A DNA stretch of 64,000 nucleotides from JANSWP01 sp041941305 (GTDB lineage Bacteria > Bacteroidota > Bacteroidia > Chitinophagales > Saprospiraceae), in NCBI GenBank assembly GCA_041941305.1, contig JBGTQJ010000004.1:124001-188000 (forward strand), in the 5' to 3' direction. A model generated the notes under the pieces. The model saw nothing but the letters and a program-made list of their open reading frames with translations. It was not told where the DNA came from and ran no database searches. Of this stretch, positions 1 through 8,940 are shown piece by piece; the stretch's first letter is position 1, and the number at the start of each line of letters is the position of its first letter. The translations under genes and the position numbers were made by a program.

Positions 1-632
1 TAAACCTGATTGCCAGGGTTCTCCAGTGAAGAATTAAATCCATTGCCGAAATCCCAAACATAGGTAAAACCTGTTTCGCCATTACTCGGTACATTGTTTT
101 CAAAAGAAACTTCTACCGCTCCACAACCCTGATTGTTGCTCATTGTAAAACCATCAGTTGTACTTGAACCAGGAGCGATGTATATAGAATGAGAGTAAGA
201 AGCTGTTTGAGATACGATGGCAATTTTGGCTTCCAGCACAATCACCATTTCATAATGGCCAGGCTGGAGCGGAGTGCCACACAACTTTACACAACCATCT
301 GTTTCATCAGCAGGGTTAAAAGTTGTTTGATCTCCTTCCCAATTCAGTCCTGGAGGTAAGTTTACCACTGCTAAGATTTTTACTTCATCCAAGGTCAAAC
401 CACCAGGAATGCTAGGATCTAGAGCATTTACAGGGTCAGTAGTCTTTGGCATACGAAAACTAAAGTCCTCGTTATAATATACCCCTGCTTTACCATCAGG
501 TGCATCGCTCAGAAAGATAGTATCTGCGGGTAATTGAGGTAGATCAATTTCACAACCAGGGCACTGAGCGTAAAGAACATGTGAGCACAAAAAAAACATT
601 GTCACTAATAGCGCGTTGTTTGATAATTTCAT
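1..632 (-). CDS. Secreted PKD-type surface protein, N-terminal part (runs off the window)
   Basis: This minus-strand reading frame is open from an ATG at 632 to the window edge, giving about 210 residues. It begins with a signal peptide (MKLSNNALLVTMFFLCSHVLYAQ) followed by a Cys-containing mature start (CPGCEID). Near the edge the frame reads GCGAVEVSFEN and YVWDFGNGF, which matches the start of a PKD domain (the WDFGDG signature). Such proteins in Bacteroidota are usually large, exported, and end in a type IX sorting domain, but that end is not visible here. The function cannot be assigned beyond an exported surface or adhesion-type protein. Confidence 0.75.
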   Translation of the reverse strand, partial: MKLSNNALLVTMFFLCSHVLYAQCPGCEIDLPQLPADTIFLSDAPDGKAGVYYNEDFSFRMPKTTDPVNALDPSIPGGLTLDEVKILAVVNLPPGLNWEGDQTTFNPADETDGCVKLCGTPLQPGHYEMVIVLEAKIAIVSQTASYSHSIYIAPGSSTTDGFTMSNNQGCGAVEVSFENNVPSNGETGFTYVWDFGNGFNSSLENPGNQV

Positions 633-1334
633 AATCAAGAATAATTAGATGGTTGAATGGATTCATTATTACTCCGCATCCATACTTCCACTTATAGGGT
701 TTTTAAAAATGGAACCATAGAACCACCATCAAATATATTTAAAAGCTCTAGTCAACTTCTTATAAAATATCAATTTTGTGATGTCGTAACCAGGAAAATA
801 ATATGGGTGGGACACTGTGTGGGAAACAAATTTGGGGCTGTAAAGTTGGGAAAAATTATTTGGAATAAGGCTTTATGCAGATAAGTTGTCTTAAGTTTTT
901 GAATCAATTGAATTGTAAGTCATTGATTATGAATGTAAAGTTCAATTAGTTCCATGGACGCTTTTAGAGGGTTTCGAAACCTTACTTTTAAAAAAAGCTC
1001 GTTGCAAACTCCCGCTTGCCAGAGGGAATAAAATCAAGGGCTCCTGCCCTGAAGAATCAAAAAGTATCGTCAGCACTAGGGCAGGAGCCCTGTACCCTGT
1101 TTCGTTTTGCAAGCCGGAGCTTGCAACGAGCATCTTTATTTGTTTTTTATGAACTATTAATTGATAAAATCGTAAAAAAATGGTGATCATTGAACCATTC
1201 TTACTGCAAGTCGGTTTCTATAATATGCGTTTCACATCCAAAATTGATTCTTTTCCACTGCCTGCCTCATAAATTTTTATTTTTTCATCAAAAAGATTAT
1301 TCAAATTACCTACAAAAAAGAGATAGACGATTAA
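633..1334. other. Intergenic region without a convincing gene
   Basis: This AT-rich spacer lies between the divergent secreted protein and rnr. Short open frames at 657-884 and 942-1190 lack any recognisable protein character, and the second runs through the inverted repeat at 997-1131. I see nothing coding here; the repeat and the rnr promoter are listed separately. Confidence 0.6.
997..1131. repeat. Nested palindromic (REP/MITE-like) element
   Basis: Outer arms of 23 bp (997-1019 and 1109-1131, core GTTGCAA...GCTTGC) are reverse complements with two mismatches. Inside them a perfect 14-bp pair, AGGGCTCCTGCCCT at 1037-1050 and its complement at 1078-1091, forms a second stem. The whole can fold into a long cruciform or hairpin. 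No transposase is nearby, so it would be a non-autonomous element. Confidence 0.7.
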
Positions 1335-1364
1335 TTTGGTAAGCAAAACCATTATGTAGTTTTG
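1335..1364 (+). promoter_or_regulatory. Predicted rnr promoter
   Basis: TTTG at 1335-1338 and TAGTTTTG at 1357-1364 fit the Bacteroidota consensus (-33 TTTG, -7 TAnnTTTG), with an 18-bp spacing that is slightly short. A start near 1370 would give a 5' leader of about 80 nt containing the hairpin at 1396-1430. Confidence 0.45.
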
Positions 1365-1395
1365 CACAAGAACCATAAAACCAATTAACAATTCT

Positions 1396-1430
1396 GAACC
1401 TATTCAAAATCATCGATTTTGAATAGGTTC
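1396..1430 (+). promoter_or_regulatory. Perfect hairpin in the rnr 5' leader
   Basis: GAACCTATTCAAAAT (1396-1410) is exactly complementary to 1416-1430, and C1411-G1415 adds one more pair, giving a 16-bp stem with a three-base loop. It ends 19 nt before the rnr ATG. No U-run follows, so it is not an ordinary terminator. A role in mRNA stability or feedback by RNase R is an inference. Confidence 0.6.
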
Positions 1431-1449
1431 CAAACCATTTAATTATTTA

Positions 1450-3591
1450 ATGACAAAAAAGAAAATGAAGACGAAAGGTCAGAAGCTGACAGCAAGACAG
1501 CTTCAGCGGGAGGTTTTGAGATTATTCAAGAGAAATCCCAAAAAACAAATGAACCCCAAACAAGTGGGGCGCAAGCTTAAAGTTGCAAATAACAAAGATT
1601 CCATTCAGCATGCCATGGAGAAACTGGCAGCCGATAATTTTCTCATTTCTTTGGATGATTACAAATTCAAATTGAAAAGCCGAGTTGCTCCCAGAAGCTC
1701 AGATAACATCATTGAAGGGAAAGTGGACATGACCCGAACCGGCGCTGCTTATATTGTTTCAGACAATTCAACAGATGATATTTATGTGGCAGCTAAACAT
1801 ATGAATTCTGCACTGCATGGTGATAAGGTTCAAATTGCGGTTTGGATACCTCGTGGGCGCAGAAAACCCGAAGGTGAAGTGATAAAAGTGCTGGAAAGAG
1901 CCTCCGAACAATTTATGGGTACACTGTGGATGCATCGAAAGGGTGGGGTAGTTATACCCGACAAAATGAATATGTCCCAAAATATTTTTGTGGACTTGAA
2001 CGATGCCAAAGATGCCCAGGATGGCGATAAGGTCATCGTGAAAATTACGGACTGGCATCATCGAACGCCAAAAGGCGTAGTGACAACTGTGCTTGGAGAA
2101 TCTGGTAGTAGCGACATTGAAATGAAAGCCATTTTAATTAACAATGGCTTCAATCTTGAGTTTCCAGGACCAGTATTGGAGGAATCAGAAGCTTTGAGTG
2201 ATGTACTCTCAAAAGAAGAGATCGCTCGAAGAAAGGATTTTCGGGAGGTTACTACTTTTACCATAGACCCAGAAGACGCCAAAGATTTTGACGATGCCTT
2301 GTCCCTGCATTGGTTGGACAATGGCAATTGCGAAATAGGCATTCACATTGCAGATGTTACGCATTATGTTCAGCCAGGCAGTGCTTTGGATAGAGAAGCA
2401 TATTTGCGTTCTACCTCTGTATACCTGGTAGATAGAGTGCTTCCTATGTTGCCAGAAAAATTATCTAATGGGTTGTGCTCTTTACGACCTAATGAAGACA
2501 AGTGTACTTTTTCTGCCGTTTTTGAATTTGATAAAAATGACAAAATTGTCAATCGATGGTTCGGGAAGTCTTTGATTCATTCAGATAGAAGATTTACCTA
2601 TGAAGAAGCTCAGGAGATTATAGAAACTGGCGAGGGAGATTTCTCTGCCGAGTTGAAGTATTTAAATAGACTTGCCAAAAAGCTTAAAAAAGAACGCTTC
2701 AAAAAAGGAGCAATAGATTTTGATACAGAAGAAGTTCGGTTTAAACTGGATGAAAATGGAGTTCCGGTAGAAGCCTTCATTAAAGAGCGAAAGGATGCCC
2801 ATATGCTCGTTGAGGATTTTATGCTTTTGGCAAATCGGGAAGTGGCGACTTACATCCACAAAAAAGGATTGGGCGTTGAAATTCCATTTGTTTACAGAAT
2901 TCACGATGAACCTGATCCAGATAAGGTGGCTGAGTTGGCACGATTTGCAAGGCAGTTGGGCTTTGAAATGAATGTAAGTACCCCAGAAGAAATTGGGCGT
3001 TCTTATAATAAATTGACAAAGGCGGCGAAAGAGGATGAAAGTTTGCAATTGCTGGCACCCATTGCAATTCGCACTATGGCCAAAGCAATTTATACCACCG
3101 AAAATATTGGGCATTATGGTCTGGGATTCAGTTACTATGCTCACTTTACCTCTCCTATTCGCCGATATGCAGATGTTTTGGTACATCGCATTTTGGAAGG
3201 CAACCTGGATGGTCAAGCTTTTCGAACGAAGAAAGAAAATCTGGAAGGAAAATGCCAACATATTTCCAAAATGGAACGACAGGCAATGGATGCGGAACGC
3301 GAAAGCATCAAATACAAGCAAGTCGAGTTTATGGAAAAGCATGTTGGTGAAGAATTTGAAGGCTATATTTCAGGTATCATTGACCGAGGTGTGTTTGTAG
3401 AATTGAAAGGAAGTAAGTGCGAAGGGATGATTGGTTTTGAAGACATGGATGAGCCTTTTGAGATTTCTGAAGGAAGATTGGTGGCTAAAGGTATTTATAC
3501 GGGACAGACCCTTAAAATGGGAGATGAAGTGACCGTGAGGATTGTTGCTACAGATTTGGCAAGAAGAAGAATCGATATGGAATTTGCCTAG
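1450..3591 (+). CDS. rnr: Ribonuclease R
   Basis: This is a 713-residue 3'-5' exoribonuclease of the RNase II/R family that degrades structured RNA in the cytoplasm. An N-terminal winged-helix region (about residues 15-75) and two cold-shock OB domains (about 85-235) precede the RNB catalytic domain. There the metal-binding motif DPEDAKDFDDAL supplies D273, D279, D281 and D282, and the family signature FTSPIRRYADVLVHR follows later. An S1 RNA-binding domain closes the protein (about 630-713). The length and domain order are those of RNase R rather than the shorter RNase II. The ATG at 1450 fits the lysine-rich start. The gene appears monocistronic, with its own promoter. Confidence 0.95.
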   Translation: MTKKKMKTKGQKLTARQLQREVLRLFKRNPKKQMNPKQVGRKLKVANNKDSIQHAMEKLAADNFLISLDDYKFKLKSRVAPRSSDNIIEGKVDMTRTGAAYIVSDNSTDDIYVAAKHMNSALHGDKVQIAVWIPRGRRKPEGEVIKVLERASEQFMGTLWMHRKGGVVIPDKMNMSQNIFVDLNDAKDAQDGDKVIVKITDWHHRTPKGVVTTVLGESGSSDIEMKAILINNGFNLEFPGPVLEESEALSDVLSKEEIARRKDFREVTTFTIDPEDAKDFDDALSLHWLDNGNCEIGIHIADVTHYVQPGSALDREAYLRSTSVYLVDRVLPMLPEKLSNGLCSLRPNEDKCTFSAVFEFDKNDKIVNRWFGKSLIHSDRRFTYEEAQEIIETGEGDFSAELKYLNRLAKKLKKERFKKGAIDFDTEEVRFKLDENGVPVEAFIKERKDAHMLVEDFMLLANREVATYIHKKGLGVEIPFVYRIHDEPDPDKVAELARFARQLGFEMNVSTPEEIGRSYNKLTKAAKEDESLQLLAPIAIRTMAKAIYTTENIGHYGLGFSYYAHFTSPIRRYADVLVHRILEGNLDGQAFRTKKENLEGKCQHISKMERQAMDAERESIKYKQVEFMEKHVGEEFEGYISGIIDRGVFVELKGSKCEGMIGFEDMDEPFEISEGRLVAKGIYTGQTLKMGDEVTVRIVATDLARRRIDMEFA

Positions 3592-3635
3592 CAAAAATAG
3601 GTAGGTTTTAGTATTTTTGAATAAAATTACAATTC

Positions 3636-4304
3636 ATGACAGTTCCTGCATTACATACCTTATTTCAACTACCTACCTCATATGCAGAACGCCTGGCTCT
3701 GAAAAATGAGATTAGAATCAATGCAACGCTCGAAGAATATCTTGAATTTGCAGATTCCTGTGAATACAAGGTAGAATATTCCAATGGACAAATTGTTTCT
3801 ATGGGACAACCAACCGACACACACGAGCTAGTTTGTGGAAATGTAATTACTGCGTTTAATCTATCCTTAATAGAAGAAGAAAATTTCAGAATATATGGAA
3901 GCAATCTTGGTATTTTCATTCCGGAAGCACAAGCTCATTATAAACCAGATGCTACCATTTTAAATGCTGCTCCAGAATTCATCACTCATAAGGTGGGGAA
4001 ACGAAACATGAAATCAGTCAAAAACCCTTTTGCTGTTGTAGAAGTATTTTCCAAAGGGACTATGGCTTATGACATCACTGAAAAATTGGTCAACTACAAA
4101 AGATGCCCATACCTCAAATACATCATATACATTTATCAGAAGAAACCTTATGTGACTATTTTCCAAAGAAATGGAAATCCAGATGGTTGGTTGAATAATG
4201 ATTATGTTGGACTGGAAGCAAAATTTGAATTTGAGGGGAAAGAAATTTTGTTGAGTAGCCTTTACCGGAAAGTGATATTTCCTAAAGCCAAATCCAAAAA
4301 ATAA
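3636..4304 (+). CDS. Uma2 family (DUF820) PD-(D/E)XK-type nuclease
   Basis: This 222-residue protein has the Uma2/DUF820 layout: an N-terminal EYLEFADSCEYKVEYSNGQ segment, a central HELVCGNV helix, the acidic YKPDATIL strand, and AVVEVFSKGTMAYDITEKL. The D of PDATI and the E of VVEV with the downstream lysine form the PD-(D/E)XK-like core, followed by YLKYIIYIYQKK. Members of this family are putative restriction-type endonucleases common in cyanobacteria and Bacteroidota; their biological role is not established. The gene starts 44 bp after rnr but has no obvious functional link to it. It is followed by strong hairpins at 4328-4465. Confidence 0.8.
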   Translation: MTVPALHTLFQLPTSYAERLALKNEIRINATLEEYLEFADSCEYKVEYSNGQIVSMGQPTDTHELVCGNVITAFNLSLIEEENFRIYGSNLGIFIPEAQAHYKPDATILNAAPEFITHKVGKRNMKSVKNPFAVVEVFSKGTMAYDITEKLVNYKRCPYLKYIIYIYQKKPYVTIFQRNGNPDGWLNNDYVGLEAKFEFEGKEILLSSLYRKVIFPKAKSKK

Positions 4305-4327
4305 GATTTTCTAATTTTTGCATAAAA

Positions 4328-4356
4328 AAACCGCCAACCCTAAACGGGTGGCGGTG
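4328..4356 (+). terminator. Hairpin terminator after the Uma2 gene
   Basis: ACCGCCAACCC and GGGTGGCGGT pair with a single bulged A around the loop TAAAC. A run of seven A precedes the stem, so on the minus strand it ends in a U-run; it can serve the convergent lipoprotein gene at 4524-5504 as well. Confidence 0.6.
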
Positions 4357-4390
4357 TTGCGAATCTTGCTACAAAGTCTGATAGGTTGGA

Positions 4391-4465
4391 AAAAATGTCG
4401 GATTGAAGCCACGTGCCTCAGTCCGGCATTTTTCGTAAAAATAGCCATCCCGCTTCCGGGATGGC
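4391..4465. terminator. Two further hairpins between convergent genes
   Basis: AAAATGTCGGA pairs with TCCGGCATTTT (about 4391-4433, one G-U pair). GCCATCCCG (4444-4452) pairs perfectly with CGGGATGGC (4457-4465). Both lie between the converging genes ending at 4304 and 4524. Confidence 0.5.
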
Positions 4466-4523
4466 CCTCCGCTTATAGAATTTTCTAAAGGAAAACAAAT
4501 TCTTGAGTTTTTGGGGTGCTATT

Positions 4524-5504
4524 TTATAATTCACTCAAAAGAGCAAGTAAATTTTCAATACTAATTAACTCAGGAGTCAAAGTCACGGTCATATTTTCTT
4601 CAACCGTAATCGACTGTTGAGCAATTTCATAATTTCCCTCACCTCTTTCGGTGATGGTAATGATGCTGGCAGTTTCTCCAATTGGCAATTGCGGGCGACA
4701 GAAAACATAATTCAAATTGATGACTGAATTGATGTTTTCAAAGACCACAAAACCTGCAGTATTCTGCAAATCATAGCCATCTGGTAATTGGATACAAACT
4801 TCTGTCAATTCGCTGCCTGAGTTGGTAAATGCATCGCAATTTATCCATTGTAACCTTTCAGTTAGGAAACTATAACCACTGATCCACACCTGTGAAAGGG
4901 AGTCATCCAACCATTCTCCGATATTCACATTGTTCCAGGTATCTGGATTCAAATCTGCCTCAATCCAGGCGAAAGTGGAATCAAATTGAGAGAAACCACC
5001 ATAGAACAATTCCATTTCATCTATGAAATCATCAGCCGGTATTTCTATCAAAATTTGTTGATCTGCATCTAAAGAAAGGGTTTGGCCATCTTGAGTGAAA
5101 TTTAAGAACAACTCTCCCCCGGAATTGAGCACCTGACCATTAGCAGCAATGGTGGGGCGATTGGCCAAGATCATATCTCCTTTGTCATAAATTTCGACAA
5201 CTTCCAATTCGATGGCACCAGAAACAGGCTGTCCTTGTGCATTTACCAATTTCAAATCTGAAGGTACATGGATGCGGGTTCCATATTCGGTACGAACAAT
5301 GGTGCTTTCCTCTTTTTGCAGCGCAAAAAACTGGCTTTGGGGCATTACTTTATTGAAAAACTGATCAATATTACCTTCTTCCAAGGGCAAGGGACCTACT
5401 TGTGGAATAAAAATATCCACATCCTTTTTGCAGCCCATCCAGCCACCGATGACCAGCAAAAAACTAAATGCTATAATGTTAAACTTTTGGAACTTCCTTT
5501 TCAT
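4524..5504 (-). CDS. Hypothetical lipoprotein with Bacteroidota beta-sandwich repeat
   Basis: This 326-residue protein starts with a lipoprotein signal (MKRKFQKFNIIAFSFLLVIG, then GWMGCKK with the lipidated Cys). The segment TRIHVPSDLKLVNAQGQPVSGAIELEVVEIYDKGDMILANRPT resembles the recurrent 'G-T-x-I-x-I-P ... G-x-P-V-x-G ... E' module seen in many Bacteroidota exported proteins. No catalytic motif was recognised. The protein is expected to be anchored to a membrane facing the periplasm or the surface. It is transcribed alone, convergent with the Uma2 gene. Confidence 0.6.
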   Translation of the reverse strand: MKRKFQKFNIIAFSFLLVIGGWMGCKKDVDIFIPQVGPLPLEEGNIDQFFNKVMPQSQFFALQKEESTIVRTEYGTRIHVPSDLKLVNAQGQPVSGAIELEVVEIYDKGDMILANRPTIAANGQVLNSGGELFLNFTQDGQTLSLDADQQILIEIPADDFIDEMELFYGGFSQFDSTFAWIEADLNPDTWNNVNIGEWLDDSLSQVWISGYSFLTERLQWINCDAFTNSGSELTEVCIQLPDGYDLQNTAGFVVFENINSVINLNYVFCRPQLPIGETASIITITERGEGNYEIAQQSITVEENMTVTLTPELISIENLLALLSEL

Positions 5505-5777
5505 AATACATTGATTTCAACGCTGCTAAAATCTTGTGCTCTGATAGGTAGATAGGCAAGGGTTTGGTTTCGCTGCTTTGAAGGAGAAAAAAAGTTTTTG
5601 GATTAGGGAATAATAAATTTTGTTAAATGGTTTAAGCTAATTGATCCCATTTAGTTAATGAGGTGTGTACATCCCCCATTTTATTAATTTCTAAATCCCT
5701 TAAGTTGAATATTACTTCCAGGTTAGGAAAAACTGCGAATGTTTGAACTCTTAATTCGAATTATTCTTTAATTTGAA

Positions 5778-6371
5778 TCAATTATCTGAATGTCTGTAGT
5801 TTTTCTGAGACATGGTTTTTAATTGTTCCAAGTTATTGTCTGGTAAATTTGCCATGGTCAAAATAGTGGATGTATATCTATCTAATTCTATATTAATAAC
5901 AGTCGTCAAATCCTCAACTACAGAATTTTCATAGATTAATTTGCTTTTATTGAAGATAAGGGCATATGATTGTTCTTCTCCTTTTTTTCTGATTTTAGTA
6001 ATGACAATGGAGCGAATTTGTTCTTCCATCGCCAAAGCGTAATCCGTTATTAAGGAATCACAGAAATGCAAATCTTTTTTTAATTCTACCTCTTGCAATT
6101 TTAAAGAATTTAGCATTATTTCTGATTGCTCTGGAGAACAACAACCTCCTGCATAAAGCTTTGCCAAATAACGATATTGTTCTAGAAGAAAATTTGTCCT
6201 AATAGTTTTTATTTCTTCAAATTTTGCATTCATGGCTTTTGAAACAGGATAGGTATCCAACATCTTCTTTGTATATTTTGAAACCAAAGAGTCATAATCC
6301 ACATACCCCATTTTTTGAGCGTAAAGAAAACTTGAAAAAAATAGGGAAAGCATTAACATTGTGTATCTCAT
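5778..6371 (-). CDS. OmpH/Skp-like periplasmic protein
   Basis: This 197-residue protein has a signal peptide (MRYTMLMLSLFFSSFLYAQ). The start of its mature part, KMGYVDYDSLVSKY, matches the KIGYVD opening of the OmpH/Skp family. A long helical region (about residues 50-125) and IRKKGEEQSYALIFNKSKLIYEN follow, as in Skp, where the C-terminal strand closes the trimer core. The family consists of periplasmic holdase chaperones for outer-membrane proteins. The unusual GGCCSPEQ at residues 75-82 places two adjacent Cys in the helical arm. It is a paralog-type copy rather than the usual copy next to bamA, which is not in this window. Confidence 0.6.
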   Translation of the reverse strand: MRYTMLMLSLFFSSFLYAQKMGYVDYDSLVSKYTKKMLDTYPVSKAMNAKFEEIKTIRTNFLLEQYRYLAKLYAGGCCSPEQSEIMLNSLKLQEVELKKDLHFCDSLITDYALAMEEQIRSIVITKIRKKGEEQSYALIFNKSKLIYENSVVEDLTTVINIELDRYTSTILTMANLPDNNLEQLKTMSQKNYRHSDN

Positions 6372-6546
6372 GGTGATCTGTTTTTTTTAAAGAGTATAAA
6401 AACTTGGACTAGGTTTGTTAAGGGAAAAGCGTCCTTTGAATGTTAGAATGCTTCTTCAAAAGGTTTCGTTAAAATTCAAATCATAATGGAGTAAAATCTA
6501 AATTTCCGTGACATTTGCACCACTTGAATTTATTGGAACTTTATGA

Positions 6547-6610
6547 TGTAGCAGGTCTTCTCTTGGCGGTGATTTTCGAAATCTTCACGGCTTTGGAAAG
6601 CCGTGCTACA
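6547..6610. repeat. Palindromic element upstream of metZ
   Basis: TGTAGCA (6547-6553) pairs with TGCTACA (6604-6610). An inner stem pairs CACGGCTTT (6586-6594) with AAAGCCGTG (6597-6605), and GATTTCGAAATC lies nearby. It ends 50 bp before the metZ start, so it lies in the metZ leader or acts as an upstream insulating hairpin. No SAM riboswitch consensus was recognised in this spacer. Confidence 0.55.
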
Positions 6611-6660
6611 TTTCATAAACCAAATAGCTTTTCAGCTTTAGCAAAAGTGAAAATTCAATT

Positions 6661-7815
6661 ATGAAATTCGAAACCAAAGCCATCCGTATTCAAACCAGAA
6701 GATCTGAACACAGGGAACATAGCACACCTATTTTCCCCACCTCTTCTTTTGTATTTGAAAATGCGGAGCAAATGCAGGCCATTTTTGCAGGTTCTGAAAA
6801 TGGCAATATCTATAGTCGCTTTACCAATCCCTCTGCTCAGGAATTTCAGGAAAAAATAGCTGCACTTGAAGGGACAGAAAGTGCAATGGCAACAGCCACA
6901 GGAATGGCAGCGGTTTTTGCGAGTTTTTTGGCTTTTTTGAAAAAAGGAGATCACGTTTTGGCCTCCAGAGCAGTTTTTGGTTCTACTTTTCAGGTGCTTT
7001 CACAGACATTGCCGCAGTATGGCATTTCTTGCACATTTGTAGATCCACTTCAGCCCGAAAGCTGGGAGCATGCCGTTCAGGAAAACACAAAGATGCTTTT
7101 CCTGGAAACGCCCTCGAATCCTGGCTTGGCGATTGTGGATTTAGAAAAGGCCGGAGCATTTTGCAAAAAGCACGAGTTGTTGTTCAACGTCGACAATTGT
7201 TTTGCGACACCCTATTTGCAGAATCCAGTGAAATATGGAGCTGACTTAATATTGCATTCGGCTACCAAATTTATTGACGGACAAGGAAGGGTTTTGGGAG
7301 GAGTGGTAGCGGGAAAAGCCGAACTTGTTAAAGAAGTATATTTGTTTATCAGAAGGACCGGAGGTAGCATTTCTCCATTCAATGCCTGGATACTTTCAAA
7401 AAGTCTGGAAACATTGGCAGTGAGAATGGATCGCCATTGCCAAAATGCGCTTGCCCTGGCATATTGGCTGGAAAAACAACCTCAGGTATTCAATGTGAAA
7501 TATCCCTTTTTGGAATCTCATCCACAATATGAAATCGCCAAAAAACAGATGTCCCAAGGTGGTGGAATAGTAACCTTTGAAATTAAAGGTGGTCTAGAGG
7601 CAGGAAAACAATTCCTGAATAGTTTGAGCATGTTGTCCTTGACTGCAAATTTGGGTGACAGTCGCTCTATCGCTTCCCACCCCGCTTCAACGACGCACCT
7701 TCGGGTACCAAAAGAAGAAAGAGAAAAAGTAGGCATTACAGATGGACTGGTTCGAATTTCTGTTGGTTTAGAACATATTGAAGATATTATTGAAGACATT
7801 GGAAACGCTTTTTAG
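6661..7815 (+). CDS. metZ: O-acylhomoserine sulfhydrylase (Cys/Met metabolism PLP enzyme)
   Basis: This 384-residue enzyme of the Cys/Met-metabolism PLP family converts an O-acylhomoserine and sulfide to homocysteine. Features seen are the N-terminal TKAIRIQTRRSEHREHSTPIFPTSSFVF, YSRFTNPS, TATGMAAV, the PLP-contacting D178 in NVDNCFATP, and the Schiff-base K203 in LHSATKFIDGQGRVLGG. Its homolog metX follows 83 bp downstream, so the pair forms a direct-sulfhydrylation unit making methionine precursor. Whether the substrate is acetyl- or succinyl-homoserine cannot be decided from the sequence alone; the metX partner suggests whichever acyl group that enzyme transfers. The ATG at 6661 agrees with family starts. 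Confidence 0.88.
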   Translation: MKFETKAIRIQTRRSEHREHSTPIFPTSSFVFENAEQMQAIFAGSENGNIYSRFTNPSAQEFQEKIAALEGTESAMATATGMAAVFASFLAFLKKGDHVLASRAVFGSTFQVLSQTLPQYGISCTFVDPLQPESWEHAVQENTKMLFLETPSNPGLAIVDLEKAGAFCKKHELLFNVDNCFATPYLQNPVKYGADLILHSATKFIDGQGRVLGGVVAGKAELVKEVYLFIRRTGGSISPFNAWILSKSLETLAVRMDRHCQNALALAYWLEKQPQVFNVKYPFLESHPQYEIAKKQMSQGGGIVTFEIKGGLEAGKQFLNSLSMLSLTANLGDSRSIASHPASTTHLRVPKEEREKVGITDGLVRISVGLEHIEDIIEDIGNAF

Positions 7816-7823
7816 TAGAAGTC

Positions 7824-7869
7824 AGAAGTGAGAGGCGAGAAGAGAGACAGTATCTCGCCTCTCACTTCT
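7824..7869 (+). repeat. 17-bp perfect inverted repeat between metZ and metX
   Basis: Arms at 7824-7840 and 7853-7869 are perfectly complementary. The right arm continues as 7-bp units that keep a TC start (TCTCGCC, TCTCACT, TCTCTAT, TCTCATA, TCTCCCC) to about 7890, and the left arm shows the same period in the opposite sense. It lies in the spacer of a two-gene operon and could reduce readthrough or protect the upstream mRNA. Confidence 0.75.
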
Positions 7870-7898
7870 CTATTCTCATATCTCCCCACTCACAAAAC

Positions 7899-8909
7899 AT
7901 GCAAGCAAAAGAACTCATCATCAGTGAACCCTTTCAGTTAGAATCTGGAGCATCCCTGCCGGAGACCCGAATTGCCTATCACACCTATGGTAAGCTGAAT
8001 GCAGAAAAAAACAACGTGATTTGGATTTGTCATGCGCTGACTGCCAATTCTGCCATTCACGATTGGTGGAAAGGACTTTATGGCGAAGGGAAAGTTTTTG
8101 ATCCAGAGAAATATTTTATTGTATGTGCCAATAACCTGGGCTCCCCTTATGGCACGATTTCTCCTAAAATGACACACCCGGATAGTGGAAAACGATATGG
8201 CTTGGACTTCCCGGAGTTTACTCTTCGAGATACAGCCAGAATGATCATTCAATTGATGGATGCACTTGAACTGAATGATATAAAATTATTAATAGGGGGC
8301 TCCTGTGGAGGCAATATTTGTCTTGAGATAGCTATGATTTTGGGCTACAGGGTACAGAATATGGCTTTGCTCTGTTGTTCTGCCAGAGAGATGCCCTGGA
8401 CAATCGCTATTCATCAATCTCAAAGAATTGCACTGGAAGGGGATGCTGATTTTTTTGATAACAAAGATGGTGCGGGAAAAAATGGTTTGAGGGCTGCGAG
8501 GGCATTTGCTTTAACACTTTATCGAACTGCTTCCTCAATGAATTTCAGACAAAAGGAAGAAGACTTAAAAAAGGTAGACAATTTTCGAGCAGCCTCCTAT
8601 ATCAATTATCAGGGAGAGAAATTTGTCAATCGCTTTGATGCTCAATGCTATTATAAATTACTCAATGCGCTGGATTCACATAATGTTGGGAGAGGAGCAG
8701 ATTCTGTACCCCATGCCCTTGGGAAAATTGAGGCAACAACCTTGTGCATCGGGATTGATTCAGACCTTTTTATTCCCGTTGAAGAACAAAAATTTTTGGC
8801 GGAACATATTCCCAATGCCAAATATGTAGAAGTGAAAAGCATCTATGGACATGACGCTTTTTTGATAGAGTTTGAGCAGATTAATGCGCTTGTTTTAGAG
8901 GGATTTTAG
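7899..8909 (+). CDS. metX: Homoserine O-acyltransferase MetX
   Basis: This 336-residue alpha/beta-hydrolase-fold acyltransferase activates homoserine for methionine synthesis. The N-terminal motif ICHALTANSAIHDWW, NLGSPYGTISP, the nucleophile elbow GGSCGGN with S135, D289 in GIDSDLFIP and H318 in YGHDAFLIE give the complete Ser-Asp-His triad. The elbow reads GGSCGG where most family members I know have GGSMGG. The gene follows metZ in the same direction and is expected to be co-transcribed. MetX enzymes can use acetyl-CoA or succinyl-CoA; the choice is not evident here. Confidence 0.9.
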   Translation: MQAKELIISEPFQLESGASLPETRIAYHTYGKLNAEKNNVIWICHALTANSAIHDWWKGLYGEGKVFDPEKYFIVCANNLGSPYGTISPKMTHPDSGKRYGLDFPEFTLRDTARMIIQLMDALELNDIKLLIGGSCGGNICLEIAMILGYRVQNMALLCCSAREMPWTIAIHQSQRIALEGDADFFDNKDGAGKNGLRAARAFALTLYRTASSMNFRQKEEDLKKVDNFRAASYINYQGEKFVNRFDAQCYYKLLNALDSHNVGRGADSVPHALGKIEATTLCIGIDSDLFIPVEEQKFLAEHIPNAKYVEVKSIYGHDAFLIEFEQINALVLEGF

Positions 8910-8940
8910 TGTTTTGATTAGCATCATACTCAGCTAACCA

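Noticed and set aside
657..1190. Open frames at 657-884 (+) and 942-1190 (-)
   Set aside because: No domain, signal peptide or plausible composition; the second reads through an inverted repeat. Treated as non-coding.
2662..3342. 226-codon open frame on the minus strand inside rnr
   Set aside because: It is the complement of the conserved RNB domain coding sequence; its protein is low in recognisable structure and rich in Phe, Cys and His, as expected for a shadow frame.
6372..6660. SAM riboswitch upstream of metZ
   Set aside because: The structured part is a simple palindrome with a stem found as a scattered repeat; no SAM-I, SAM-II or related conserved core was recognised.
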